In this document: positions 44,081 to 56,947 of the stretch, piece after piece
Position numbering within the stretch: the stretch's first letter is position 1
Layout: every line of letters starts with the position of its first letter
Source of the DNA: Saccharum officinarum
Taxonomy: Eukaryota; Streptophyta; Magnoliopsida; Poales; Poaceae
Length of the DNA stretch: 64,000 nucleotides
Assembly (NCBI GenBank): GCA_020631735.1
Contig: CM036167.1
Coordinates: forward strand, 2,050,988 to 2,114,987
Direction of reading: 5' to 3'
Program-made: the position numbers and the translations under genes
The notes under the pieces: model-generated
Databases searched by the model: none
What the model was told of the DNA's origin: nothing
The model's input: only the letters and a program-made list of their open reading frames with translations

Positions 44081-47000
44081 GACGCCGGAGCCTGACACGT
44101 TTGCAGTTGGAGGGAGGATCTGGGACTCGATTATTCTATTCTAAACCCGCGCTAACGCCTTCTGGTGCAGGGTGGGGTCAATGATTTCCAGTCATGAAAC
44201 TTCCTCGACGAAAATGTCAGGAAAAGGAACAGGAGCCACGGATGTTTTTCGTGCACGGGCGAGGAAAGAAACGTCCCGGTCTGCAACACGATACGATCTC
44301 TTCGCTGTACTGTACAACTCAGCTTGGTTTTTGAGATTGATTATGATTTGTTACTCGGAGCTGGGACGCGCCAGGTGGCTGGCGCTGGACGGCGTATTTG
44401 TTACTCTGCCTCCAGTTCTAGCAGGATCTTCTTCCATGCATGTTTCTTTCCTTCCAAAGAAGAAGGTTAACGACGTATTTGTTACTCTACCTTGTTATCT
44501 GCCTCCAGTTCGAGGATCTTCTTCCATGTTTCTTTCCTTCAAATTCCAAAGAAGAAGAAGGTTAACGACGGTGGTATGAGTTTTTGGATTTAGGATGGAC
44601 GATGGGAATTGAATATTCTGGTGAATGACTGGCAGGCAGGGGGTTGCATACGCGTTGAAGTATCAGGTAAAAAATGAAAGTTACGTACTCCTGCATGGCA
44701 CATCGTTATCTCGTCAGGCTTTTTCTCACAAATTTTGTCTAATGAGTGGCGCATGCATGGAATTCTCCACAGCGTGTGTAAGTTACAGACAGGCGCGCTC
44801 GATTTGACAAATAGCCCGCCCCATGAGTGGAAGGGTCTAGAAGAGAAGAACGGGAACGAAATGGTTCATATAATCGTTACGTTCTCTGAACCTCTGTGAC
44901 GACTCCGTCAAGCTTTCAGTCCCACCATCACTGTTGTCCACGAAATAGTATTTTGCACGGCTACTAGAAGCCCGCCCGACATGTATACTAGCCTCCATCT
45001 AGAAGTAAATAGGACGACAAGATCAAACATGATGGTAATATAATGATGACGGGTTTTTACAAGCATCATCAGTGTCAAATGAGTCTATGACGATGGGCCA
45101 CTTGTCACCAAACGATTATAGTTTATTAGTAGGGGGGAAAAAAGACCTGTTGAATCCCCTGTGAACGGACCCGCCGACCAAACCCGCTAGGCGATCAGCT
45201 GACGGCGACGACCTGAGAGCACACACGTACGTCGGCCGATTGCTTCAACAACCTATCCAGTACCCACTCTGGTGTCCACGTCCACCCCACCAGGCAGACA
45301 AGATCCTGGACCAATGATGAAGAGAGCCTCGCGGGATTCAGCCCTCTGCTCCTGCACCTGCAGTCGACCTCGACCGCGCCGGGCCAGGCCAGGCCTGGGA
45401 CGCCACGTGCACCCAGCGCCGCTGCGCGCAACCACCGAGCGCACGCACGAAGCAACGGGGGACCCGCCCGGCGCCCGGCGTCGTCCGGTGCGGGACAGGG
45501 CAACTCAGCGACACCGCCGCCGAGGCGCCGAGTCAACTCGAAGCCAGCCGATGAGCCGAATCCATGCGAGTACTACGTGCGTCTGCGTCCGAGCGCGGGA
45601 GTTGGTTCCCCGTCGCTGCCATCGCCCGATACGTGGCCGACCGCGGCGGGATCCGCTTTGAGGCGGCGAGGCGCACCACGTGTTGGCTCGGGCCGTTTGC
45701 TTTGCTTGCCGCCCCCGGTCGGCACCGTGGCCCTGCCCCTGCCACAGCCCACAGCCAGCACCACCCCGACACTAACCGGCGTCGCGCGCCGACGGCGTAG
45801 TAGTAGTAAGGCAGAGGCACACAGGGCAATCGCGCCATCGGATCCCCCACGCGTTTTCCCCACTTTTCGGCCGGGGGCGGGGTGCGTATCGTGGGTGGCG
45901 TCGAACGAGCTGGACGGACGCGTGCGTGTGCGGTGTGCCGCCTGCCGCGCGTGGAGGTGGAGCGGGCGCCTCGCTGCACGTGGGAGCCTGGCAGAGGCAC
46001 TCACAGGCTGCCAGGCAGGCAGGCAGGCTGCTGGTGGTTTTGTCCGTTCCGCGGCCAGGTTTTTCACGCCGCCCAGACGAAGCGGACAGCCGCCCACCCC
46101 CAGCGGAAAAACGTTCGGGTTACGCTTTACTTACGCCCGTCGTCGCTGTCGAGCACGCAGGAGTTCCGAGCGCACACGACGGATCGTTCGTTTCTCCTGG
46201 GGGCTCGCAAGGTGGGTGGCTGAGAACGCTGCCACCGCCGCCGGTGACGGTGAGGTCTGAGGTGTTCGAGACATGCACGAGTGCGTGCGGTTGCGGTTGC
46301 GGCCTTGCTGATCAAGCCATCTTACGGTGTGCACGTGCCTGATGTTACGCCCCAGCCCGCCATCAAGCTTAACCGCGACCATGAATGTCTTGTGCGTACT
46401 TCTATCTCGTCAATCGGACAAGATCCCCAAAATCTCAGCCAGCATATGAACCAATCTCTGGCTCTCCGTGGCCGTATCATGCGCGCGGTAGGCGAGACCG
46501 TCACGAATCACCAAAATCAATCTCGAGCGTTACGTGCGTGACGAAACCTTTCCCGGAGTGGCAGCGCGGCACAGTGGCATCTGCCTTCGCAAGTGACCGA
46601 TAAATAAAATTCTTACTAGTACGTGTGGCCGGGGCCAGCCGGCCGCAGGCGTCGCCGTCAGATGGGATGGAACGCCCCGCCGGAAATATCTCTTGATCGC
46701 GTGGTGGCCACCGTGGAGATCCATCTCCGTCGCGCGTCAAACTTGGGCGTTTTCTCGAGGGAAATTAATAAAAAGTGAAAAGAGTGCTGCAGATTTTTCA
46801 TGAGTTGTTGGAGCAACGCCGGAGCCCGGCCGGAGCTTGTCAAGCGACGGCGTCAGCAATTCGTCAGGCTTGTAATAAAGGATTATACAGATGATTGGGC
46901 GAAGCAGAACACGAAATGGTGCGGAGTATTCACGTCATGCATTCGTAGCAACCGACTAACTTTTTTTTTTGTCTCTGCTTTCTTCACTTAGAGTCTGTTT

Positions 47001-48134
47001 CGATCCCTACGGCCACAACTAACAGTTAAGTGCTGAAAATTAGCTGTGGACATGTTTGGATCCTCAACTAAAACATCAGTTAATGTCTTACCTATCACAC
47101 AGCTAACAATTAGGTATTAATTGTTTTTTTTCTAGCTAACATAGCTAATACTTAATTGAGTGGATCCGACTATAATTAGCTGCACCACATCGAGAGATTT
47201 GAGAAATCAAAATGATTCATTTTTTTCAAGTAGAAAAAAATGAGTTCTCAAAACATAAAAAGATGAAAAGTTGCATATGCCCAGACCCTGAAATATACAT
47301 GCATCCTACGTTCAGAAATTGAAGATCCTTATTGCCATGTTTGAACCAATTTTTGTTATGTATTTTTTTAACGAACTTTGAACGGACTTATGTACTTATG
47401 CCGATATGCATTGTACATTAATTTGTACATAGCCTTTTAGCAACTGATAAGTTGATTAATGATTTCTTCCTCTCCTCTTACATTTCTTTTTGTAAGAAGA
47501 GAGTTGACTTAAAACTTCTGAAACATACATTATACCCATAAAATCAATCTGAATCGGTCTAATTATTGGTACCCAAAATCCTATATGTCTTTTTTTCTGA
47601 AGATATGGATGAAGCGAAAGAATTCATAAACTCGCTGACTCCGTTCAGAATCAGTCCGTTACGGTATTAATCCCGTTTTTAATTAATTAATTCTTCTAAG
47701 TCGCAAAAAAAATTAATTCTTCTTCTGCACATTGTTGAATCGGTGGTTTTAGGCTTTCAGCATCTTATGTGTCTCAATGTCGACCGACCAGCTATGCCTT
47801 GCTTGACTGACATTTTGTGGATGATGGATATACATATATTTTGTACCAGCTACTTCCGCTGACTTACGTGTAAAAATTTTCCATTGTAAAACTTCTGACG
47901 TGTACATGTTGACTTAGACTAGAAAAACCATCAAGTTATTCCACACGAACACTCATCGATCGGGTCATCTCGTGTGGTGTATGCATATTGTTCTTTGCAT
48001 CCATCGTCTTGAAGTCAGTAACACGTAAGAGCACCGATGATTTAATTTTAATTTTATTTGTCTTGCAACAACTATATCTGTCAGCTGCCATTTGCGATGA
48101 ACTGGGGCAAAAACTGGAAGATGTTTTGCAAAAA

Positions 48135-48316
48135 CTGGAAGATGTTTTTCTAGCTCGATAATAAGATAAACAAGTTACGTTACTGTCCCGTAATTTTGCA
48201 CGTCTGGCACGGAGATGACCTGTGACTGGAAGATGTTTTTCTAGCTCGATAATAAGATAAACAAGTTACGTTACTGTCCCGTAATTTTGCACGTCTGGCA
48301 CGGAGATGACCTGTGA
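48135..48316. repeat. 91-bp tandem duplication, second copy
   Basis: Identical to the tandem duplication at 35673-35854. Confidence 0.93.
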
Positions 48317-49562
48317 CTCTGAGTGCGAGGAGCCGACCTGCAGGCTGACGCTAATGCATAAATCACGCTGCCGTAAACTCGTCATCAGTCTTATACTCTC
48401 ACGCACCCATGTATGGTACTGCCATCTGTTCTTGAAAGAGCTATATCAGATTGTTTCTTTGTGTCGCGAAATTAACCCGGATAAGAATTTTGATGGGAAC
48501 AAAGATATGAATCTGGTGAAACGGAAAAAGGAATGATCATGGATGTAATGTAAGATGTATCTCTTTCCAATCGAACTTTTGTCATCAGGGAACAGTTGTT
48601 CTTTCTTTTCTGGGGCAGGATTCCTGAAGAACAGTGTCCACCAATCTTCTGTCATCTTTCCGTTGAAAACCCAACAGTAACTATGATCTGCGATCACTCA
48701 AGGAGTACTTGTGGCTAGTTCTGAAAAATCAAGGACTCGAGTTACTGAAAAGATCAGGATACATACAGAGTTGCTCATACTTGTGGGTGCACGCCGAGAG
48801 ATAGTTTAAGCAGGTCAGCGTCAGCCGCAAGGACGCAACATGGCTAGTACAACGGTGACCCGAGCTCCGTTTTGTAAACTGCCAACTGGGCCGGCGGATG
48901 AGGCGAGACTCAGCCACAAATTGCCCTAGAAAACCCCGGCGCGAATGAAATTCGTCAATTTCTTAAGCAGTTTCGCCACGCGATCTACATGCGTTCTTAA
49001 GCAGTTTCGCCACGCGATCTACATGCGCCGCCGTTGGTTGTGTTGTGTTGTGTGAGCGGCTGGGGCAGTGACACCATGCTGAGTTGATCCCCGAGTCATC
49101 GTACAGGAGCTCGTCGTTTGGATGTGTTACTGTCCTACTGTGCAGACAGGGAATGCGATCACCTGTTGCTTTCTGTGTTTGTTGTTCTTGCGATCTGCGA
49201 TTTCTTGTGGGGAGCTGGATGGTGAGGAAGATTAAGCATCTAAGTCAAAACTAATAATTAAGGCTCGTCTGACGAATTCTATGCATGTGGGTTGAGGACG
49301 TACGTACTCATCAGCAAGGTCGTGCGATTTTCTTTTCTGAGCAGATTTTGTGACTGGCAACCCGGTGATCCTGATCAATATGAAGTGTGCTTGCTGAACA
49401 AGAACAATCACTTCGAGAACTGTAATCTGCAGAAGTGTTACGTGAGTTCTGAGGACAGAATGACGCCAACCTCATTTGATACAATCCAATCATCTACGTA
49501 GAACTGTATTAATCGTCCTGTGGTCAATGTCTCTTCTGATAAACATGCATGAACTGGACTAG

Positions 49563-50750
49563 TTGTCTTGTGGTCAATGTCTTCTGATAGAAAAATGATT
49601 AATTAATCATTCGGGCAAAATATCTTCTGATAGACTAGCACGGCCGGAGCCGTATGAGACTGGTGAGGTGAGAACGATTGGAACCTCTAAAGTCTACCAC
49701 GTGGCATATAAAAAGGGGTTCGAGAAGTTCATGAAATCGATGGCTCGTTGCCTTGCCTTGTTCGAAACTGGGATTGAGCTAGTACATCAGCAGGTTACGG
49801 ACCAGTAAAACTTTTGTTCTTTTCCTTCATACATGAGCTGTATCAGGAACTAAGCATCAAAGCATTGGGGCCATTCTTGCATCTGCCCGCATGCGGCTGA
49901 CGATCACCGGCGAGAAAGACGCACATGCAAAACGCAAGGCCGCGATCGTGGGTGAGTTCTTTTTATAAGCATCATCAGTCTGAATATTTTAATGTGTGAT
50001 CATATCCATCTGCTTTTGCAGCTTTGTTTTGCCTGGTTTAAACCCATTGTTGTGAACTTTCTTGCGTTTCCCATGCGAGTTCATGCTGGCTAGCTGTAGC
50101 TGGTCCCTCTGTATTAGCTAGCTGTAGCTGTAGCTCCACGTCTGACGAAAATGGAGAATTCCAAAGAGAATTGTTTTAGAATGATCGAGCATTAGAAGTT
50201 CGTGCAGTTCTTGCAAAATTTCTGGCTGTAGTAAGAATGATCGACATCTGTACTCTTTCAAGATCAAACACCGTCACGTTTTAGTGTAAAAGGACATGTG
50301 ACTTAGGTATGCGATCATCTATTCATCTCTCAGTTCACAAGGCTGAGTTTAGATGAGCATTTTTTTAGAGAGAGAGAGGAGCGCACGCGCCGCGAGCGAG
50401 GCTGTCCAAACTGGTAAGGTGCTATGATGATCCCGTTGGCGAATGTGTATATATCTATTTGTGTATGAGAACTTCCATCCAAAGTATGGATGGATAGAGA
50501 TGCAATCATCCATGTACATACAAAAATTATGCATAAATAGAAACTTGTGCAAGGAAAAGCAGCACAAAGAAATCAGGGTGTGACATATTGCAAGCTATGG
50601 CCGGATGACACATGAACAGTGTAGCTGGAAAACATCACAATTCACATGATGATTGTCGCTTCTTTTCCTTTTGTATAAATTTGTGTTCAAGCTCAAAATT
50701 TGCATACTTTGTAGATAATTGCCCAATGCGGTAACTTGATGGGATCAACA
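49563..50750. other. unique intergenic DNA with a possible isolated promoter
   Basis: The sequence is unique in the window. Apart from the promoter-like site at 49708-49727 and an (AG)n run near 50370-50383, I see no supported gene. Confidence 0.35.
49708..49727 (+). promoter_or_regulatory. G-box plus TATA box, candidate core promoter
   Basis: CCACGTGG (G-box) is followed within about 10 bp by CATATAAAAAGGGG. About 30-60 bp later a short frame begins ATGAAATCGATGGCTCG (26 codons). A second short frame near 49890 (MRLTITGEKDAHAKRKAAIV) ends at a good donor, GTG|GGTGAGTTC. This could be the start of a small transcript, but no downstream exon was traced. Confidence 0.35.
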
Positions 50751-50754
50751 TATT

Positions 50755-51080
50755 TGTTTGGTTCTTGCTCAAAGGGGTCATCTTGACAACAGATAATTTA
50801 CTAAAGCCAAATTGGAGTGGAGATGCTAATTGTTATTTTTTTAACAACAATGAAACAATCAAACACTTATTCTTTGATTGCCATGTTGTAAAATCTGTTC
50901 GGAGAGTCGTTCAAGTTATATTAGTTTACACCCACTAACTAGTATTTCTAAATTTTCTGAGGCGTAGTTGTAACAAGTAGACGAGAAGATTCTATATCAA
51001 GTTTGTGTGGGAGAAAGTACAATTTTTTTATTGATGTCATTGTGTAGAAATGACATGATCTTTTTGGAAACTAAAAATTA
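50755..51080 (+). pseudogene. LINE reverse-transcriptase C-terminal (zf-RVT) remnant
   Basis: One frame reads TDNLLKPNWSGDANCYFF, then NNNETIKHLFFDCHVVKSVR, which follows the zinc-binding region at the end of plant non-LTR retrotransposon reverse transcriptases (typical words: ILTKDNL, CCFC, ESIQHLFFDC). Stops and frameshifts follow. No 5' part, endonuclease or poly-A tail was identified. Confidence 0.7.
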
Positions 51081-52173
51081 CTATATCCATCCAGCAAATA
51101 GTGCTATTTTTGGTTTTTTATTAGGACAGTTTAGTGCTCATGGCAAAAACCTAAGTACCTCTCATTAATATGGTATCATGTTCCTTCCCGTATGCCATTA
51201 ATAATCAAGTGTAATAAGTCCTAGTCAGTAAGCTGAGAGAAGTTCTATATCATCAAAATCCTATGTGGAGTGAGAAGAGAGGAGAGAGAATGAAGCAGGT
51301 GGTTAACGAGTCACCCGGCTGAATCGTGTCGCACGAGAAACAAACGCCGGCTCTCAGCCAGGTGCTAGTGCCGTCTGCATCAATCCCGTCGCGCTCGAAG
51401 GCACAAGTTATCGGCAGAAGGATGCATGGGGACGGATTGGTTGCGCAGAGTTCGTCGGCGATGGGGGACTTGTTCGGATCTGGAGAAGTTAGCAGCCGTA
51501 TAGCAGGGGAAGGATAGAGCCCCACTACACGGCAAACTGACGAGCAAGAGTGGAGGGATGAAGAAAGCTAAGGGATTCCCTCGTATAAACTTTAAAGTTC
51601 TAAAATCTTTAGAGCACTTTAGCTCAGTTTTGAGCTCTAAAGCTTTAATGTGATGTGGGCTAAAATTTAGAACTATCTTTAGATCACCTGTTTGAGACTT
51701 TAGCTCTAGAGTTTAAAGGTCTAAAGTTTAGAGAGCGGATCCAGACCATAGTAGAATTAAGCTCATCTTTGCGGATCCTACTATATGAGCTAGCTATTTA
51801 TACTACTATTAGAGCTGCCCTTAGAAGAAAAACTGAATTTGTTTAATGACGTGGATCCTACAAGGTAGAATGCTCGCTCTTTATGATTCTTTTTTAACGT
51901 GGATTCCACATTTTTGCGGGACAGAAGTAGCACACTATTTTTTTAGAACACACATTGTACGTGTTTCAGACCATTTTTTCGAAATGGGTGCGATATTTTA
52001 ATTTTGAAATGGGTATGTCATATGCTAGGGACAGTGACAATGGAGATTTTGTTCAGGAATTGGTGTGCCTTCTAATAAACTTGATGTTTAGTTCGTGGTT
52101 TTTTTTAACTCTTTGAGAGCAAGCTATTTTCAGTCCTAGTTTGATTTTGTAATAATGAACGACTGTGCAGTAA
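51081..52173. other. AT-rich intergenic DNA, no gene seen
   Basis: Short ORFs only. The part at 51590-51740 is rich in TTTAGAGC/CTCTAAAG words and may be a diverged relative of the MITE that follows. Confidence 0.35.
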
Positions 52174-52370
52174 GTCTTATTTGATCCCCTAAACTCTAGA
52201 CCCACTTCAGCTCTTAAGGCTTCAAACAAGTAGTTTAAAGTGATGTAAAAAATTTAGCCCAATTTATAAAAGGCTGTTAGCTTATTAGACCACACATGTG
52301 GGTAAAGTGGTCTAAACTTTAGCCTTTATTTTAGACAACTAAAGTTTAGATCATAAGTCCAAACAAGACC
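52174..52370. mobile_element. Tourist-like MITE with TAA target duplication
   Basis: The element begins GTCTTATTTG and ends CAAACAAGACC, an imperfect inverted repeat. It is flanked on both sides by TAA (52171-52173, 52371-52373), the 3-bp duplication typical of PIF/Harbinger (Tourist) elements. About 197 bp, non-coding. Confidence 0.75.
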
Positions 52371-52373
52371 TAA

Positions 52374-54090
52374 TTTATACAAAGGCCAAACGAGGGTTAC
52401 TTTGGAGCAGATCCAAGCGTGGTTACTTTTTTTTTGTTTTTTGGTTTTGAGCAACCCAAACGTGGTTACTTGAACAAGCGAAAGTAGCGAAGGCCATAGA
52501 ATTAGACCCATAGTGGTCTTGTGGCGTTAGGGGCGTTGGCCATAACACATTATTTTTGCAACTGTCCGATTGTATAACATCAGACGATTTAGGCCCATAG
52601 CGTAACACGTTTGGCTCAGGTTCTGTGCTGTTGAAACCCGGTTCGTACTTGGCTGGGCTGGGCCACAGGATTCCTGATGAAATAACTGGGACACGGCGAT
52701 AAATCGAACTGAGCTCTACTCAGTAAGCAAATAGCAGCACAACTGACATGTTGATGGTCCACTCTAGGATGTGCCTAGGCAACGGGCCTTTCTGTTTCAT
52801 TTCATGGTCTTTTGCCGTTACTCAAAAATGCCGGTGCGTTGCAACGGGACGCATGGTTTATTGTATGATTCTCAGACATCACTATCTATGTTTTATCAAA
52901 TTTATTAATTGGGCTTAATCCAACCTTGAGTGAATCAAATAAATTTTAAGACCCGCCGCGGATTGCATATTTGGTTGGTGGTGATGCACGGAGAAGAGAG
53001 GCTAGTCTGTCCACTCAAAATTACGGAAACTATACATATTGCCTAGCTGCTGAACAATTCATTCACAGTCAGGAGAACAAATAATTCAAACTTGTGTGGT
53101 TATTTGTTTCCTATAAATCAAAAGGAATCAATGTGTGTTAACGTTATCAAGAGAGAAACATATTAGGAAACCGGTAAAAAAGTATAAACAAACTAATTTA
53201 GTCATGCACCCAAATATTTGAATTTTGATTATTTGGTACCTGTATTTTTTTGTTTTAATTAAAAATGATATATCTGTGCAAGCAAAAAGATACACTTAGA
53301 TAAACCTGTAATATAGAGAAAAAAGCATTGTGTTGCCTAAAGCACAGCAGATCTGCAATCTGCTCACAAAAATCAAACATTAAATCTTTTCGGAAATGTT
53401 TTTTTACTCAAAACTGATTTGTATTGTCATCTAAAGTAATTATGAAATTAGTAGTATTTTTTTGTGAAATCGAAATACTTAGAACAATATTTTGAAGTAG
53501 TCTTTAATCTGGTGACGGTCTATTTGTAGTTCACTATAGATGGCAGACGTAGCTGACTAGTTCTATCAGACCCAGTGAATAGCTCGTGCATATAGAATAA
53601 AGGTAGGGCTAGATTGAGAAATGGGCAAGTACTATGCTGCGCACCTAGTCCATGGGCTGTGGACTAGCAGCGAGATGAGGGTGTTGTCCACCACGGACCG
53701 TGTCCACCTCGAAGGGTTATGAGTTCTTTTAATCGTGGCCATAGATCTTAGGATGGACGGCTAAGGAAACCTTTATTTATATCTGTATTTAGATGGTATA
53801 TCTTGATTTATTTTTCTAAAGTAAAAACAGCCTTATTTATGTGTGATGTAAGCATGATGTCATCAAGCTAATAAGGAGAGCATCAGAGCAAGGCACACAC
53901 GGGGCTGCTTGCTTCGCTTGCTCTCGCGTTGTCGTTGCGCATGTGCAATGCGCGGGGCGTGTGCCTGCGCGGCTGCGCGTGCCTACGAGTTTGCCGGATT
54001 TCTCGCACGAAGAGAGGCGGACGAGCCCAACACGAACACGGGAAGGAAGAAAAAGATACGTGTCGGGTGTAAGAAACGGCGGTTTCAGGC
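52374..54090. other. intergenic DNA with one dispersed-element signature
   Basis: No gene recognised. GGTGCGTTGCAACGGGAC at 52833-52850 repeats the signature seen at 20191-20208, marking a second relic of that family. Confidence 0.4.
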
Positions 54091-54099
54091 ACCAACGAG

Positions 54100-55041
54100 T
54101 AATATGTGTCTGTGTGTCGGGGATCTGGATGGTGTACACGAAGAACACAAACGATTTATACTGGTTCGGACCGAAGAATGCCCTACGTCCAATGAGGAAG
54201 AGGAGTCTTGTATTATCTTGCACCGAAGTGCTTGTGGCAGGGGTTACAAACGGGTGAGAGAGAGATGTGTTCCCAGATCTCAAGATGAGAGTGGAGTGTG
54301 TGTGACTCTGCCAGAGCCCTCGCAAGGTCCAGAAGAGTGTGTGTTTCGTGTGTCGCCCCCTAAAACGGTCCCTGCATGCTCCTTTTATAGCCTCAAGAAG
54401 GTGTAGGGTTACAAAATGTTGGTTCGTGGCATGATCCTCATTGGAGAAAGAGCCCCGAGGCCTCAGGAAGGCCTTATCTGGTGGCGATGTGGTTTGCACT
54501 GTAGAGCATGGCATCGGTACTTTTGGCACCGTGGCTACATGGCCAGGCATGCGCGCCACTGTTGAAGGAATGGTCTCTGTCCTTGGACGCTGTAGCGACA
54601 TGCCCTGACAGACGTAGCCTTGCAGCTATGAAGTGTAGGATCATGATCATCACTGTGGCGACGTGCTTATCTTTGTGGCTTTGACCGATGTAGAGAGCTG
54701 AGGCCTCGGTGGCATAAATCATGGCATGATTTCACCCCACCTGAGGGAACAGAGGCCTAGAGCGACACCGCGCAGGCCTGGATCACGTGTATAGTGTCAG
54801 TATGGAGGTATAGTGATCAGCAGCTGCTGTTATGGACCGTGACGTCGTGATTTGACCCATGTCCATCATGGCCTATTCGGCTGGTCGGCGTAGGAACGTG
54901 GGTGATGTCATAGAGGGTCTAGAGCGTGCCAATGGAAAGCGGCATCAGAGGCCGGGATCGGTCGAGGCAGAGAGTTTTTCATGTTCGAGACCTTGCTTCG
55001 GGGCCTCGGGCGTGATGAGGAATTCATCTGTTGAGGACTGC
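54100..55041 (-). repeat. antisense LTR-like fragment truncated by the copia element
   Basis: On the minus strand CTATAAAAGGAGCATGCAGG (54380-54390 region) is a TATA box followed by a leader-like GT/CA-rich stretch ending near CCCCGACACACAGAC. The order fits U3-R-U5 of an LTR element. Its upstream side is cut at 55041 by the copia LTR, suggesting nested insertion. No internal coding region accompanies it. Confidence 0.45.
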
Positions 55042-56947
55042 TGAAAGGTCTTGATGGCTAGAGGGGGGTGAATATCCTTTTAAAATTTTCTACAAAGACA
55101 AGCTAAACAAGTTTATCAATATAATAAGTAGCGAGATGTGAGTTTTGCTTAGCCTACGGGGTGTTTGCAAGCCACCTATCCAATTCACAATTCTAGTATT
55201 TGCACTCAACCGCACAAGTCAAACCGAGAAGGAAATTACACCTACAACTAGCAAGCTACACAAAGAGCTACTCTAGCAAAGCTAACTAGCTAGCAAAGAT
55301 AACTAAGAAGGTAATGCGGAGTTGAGTTAGGAGAGTTTCACCGAGGGGCGAAGTATTGAGCCAACCAATATGATCAACAATGAATACCAAGACAACTGAA
55401 CACCGGGATCAATCAATCACAATATGAAAGTGATGACACAAAAATTTATCCCGAGGTTCACGTGCTTGCCGGCACGCTAGTCCCCGTTGTGTCCCTCTTC
55501 ACCATGTGGTTCGGTGGCTAATCGGTCTCACACCGAGCCTCTCAAAAGGCGCCACAAGAACCTACCAAATGGCAAAAGGTTGTAATGACACGAGCAATTT
55601 ACTAACATTGCCTTTGGCGCTTCGCCGAGGTAGGCACAATCACCGGAGGTGGCCAAGAACAATCACCAACTCTTGCCAACGCCTCCAAGCTGCTCCAAGC
55701 CGTCTAGGTAGCGGCAACCACCAAGAGAAACAAGAATCCCGCAGCAAATCAACCACCAAGTGCCAACTAGATGCAATCTCACAATGCAAATGCACTTGAA
55801 TCACTCAATCTCACTTCGAATATGCAAAGAAGCAAGGGAGATGAGTGGAAGGGGAGTTGCTTAGCTCAAAGTGCTCACAAGTATGTCAAATATTCAAGAG
55901 GGAGAGCCTTGAGCTGGCCAACGAGTATTTATAGACGTACCCCTTCAAATATAGCCGTTAGAAACTTGAAACGGTCGAAGTCGTGCTGACCGGACGCGCT
56001 GGTCAAACTGACCGAACGCGCCAATCGCACAGCGCCTACACCGCGAAGCACTGACCGGACGCGTCCCACGCAACGACCGGACGTGCGAAGCTCGATCGGA
56101 CACGCTGGTCCCGTAACAGACCGGACGCGCTGGTCAAGCCTGAGCAGTGCACAACGAAACAGCGATCGGACGCGCTGTAGAACTGACCGGACGCCACAGT
56201 GTCAGCGTCCGGTTGGAGTCCAGTAAGTTCCCTGAATGACCGGACGCGTCCGGTCGACAGTGACCGGACGCGCTACGCGTCCGATCATCAAACTGAAACA
56301 GCATAGACGCTGGACGCTGACTGGACGCGTCCGGTCAAACATAGACCGCGTCCGGTCCAGCGTCCGGTCACCTCTGTGACCTCGGTTTGCCTCCGTTTTT
56401 TTTCCGACTTCCGGCGTAGTGGAAAATAGTCGTTTCAACTCCTCAAAAACGCCTGAATCCCGCCTCGTAAGCTCGGTGGAGGGAGAGAGGACCCCAACCC
56501 CTCTCTACTGCTCAAACTCCACCGTCTTCGCAAACGTGCTTACACCACCAGGTGATCTCGTCATGTGTGAGTGTGTTAGCATTTTCACAATCATTTTTTG
56601 AGGTGATATTAGATCTATCCAAATGCATATGATTATGAAATGCACACCTAGAAGCACTTAGGAGTTCAATAGCCGCGTCATTCCCCTCTTTATAGTACGG
56701 CTATCTATCCTATAATGTAACCACACCCACTCGGTGTCTTGGTTACTAAAACACAACCCTTAAGCATATACCTTTGCCTTGATCACGTAGGGTTGTGTCC
56801 AAATCCAAGTGTGGCCATCATGATCACCATGTCCATCTTGCTACCAACCTTGGAATGTACTAATCCTCATATGCTACATACAACTTAGGCATAGGATTAG
56901 TACTTAGGCATTGTCACTAATTACCAACACCAAACATAGGACTTTCA
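55042..56947 (-). repeat. 3' LTR of the copia element
   Basis: The plus strand reads TGAAAGGTC at the left end and GGACTTTCA at the right end, so both strands have TG...CA termini. The polypurine tract (minus strand AAGGGGGAGAT) abuts the right end at 56948-56958. A TATA box (minus strand CTATAAATA) lies near 55926-55934. The U3 portion holds a cluster of CCGGACGCG repeats. Confidence 0.93.
55985..56375. repeat. CCGGACGCG repeat cluster in the LTR U3
   Basis: GACCGGACGCG(T/C) and its variants occur at least ten times, some as palindromes; GACCGGACGCGTCCGGTC at 56238-56255 is a perfect 18-bp palindrome. It lies upstream of the LTR TATA box, where enhancer repeats are found in other retrotransposons. 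Confidence 0.85.

Larger units (their letters stand above)
37196..49562. repeat. 12.37-kb duplicated block, copy 2 (starts at the assembly gap)
   Basis: It is co-linear with 24722-37095; I found only about seven clear substitutions plus single-base indels, mostly in homopolymers. Substitutions include positions equivalent to 25427 (G/A), 26979 (T/A), 27539 (A/G), 30867 (C/T), 31151 (G/A), 33785 (A/G) and 33847 (A/G). Unique sequence resumes at 49563. Confidence 0.97.

Noticed and set aside
49890..49951. First exon of a real downstream gene
   Set aside because: The frame is about 20 codons and no following exon with a recognisable product could be traced, so only the promoter-like site is reported.
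53837..54601. 254-residue minus-strand ORF
   Set aside because: It runs through an LTR-like fragment with a TATA box inside it, has no recognisable domain, and its opposite strand is also open.
55985..56375. CRISPR-like direct repeat array
   Set aside because: Spacing is irregular, the repeats are degenerate, and they lie inside a plant LTR promoter.
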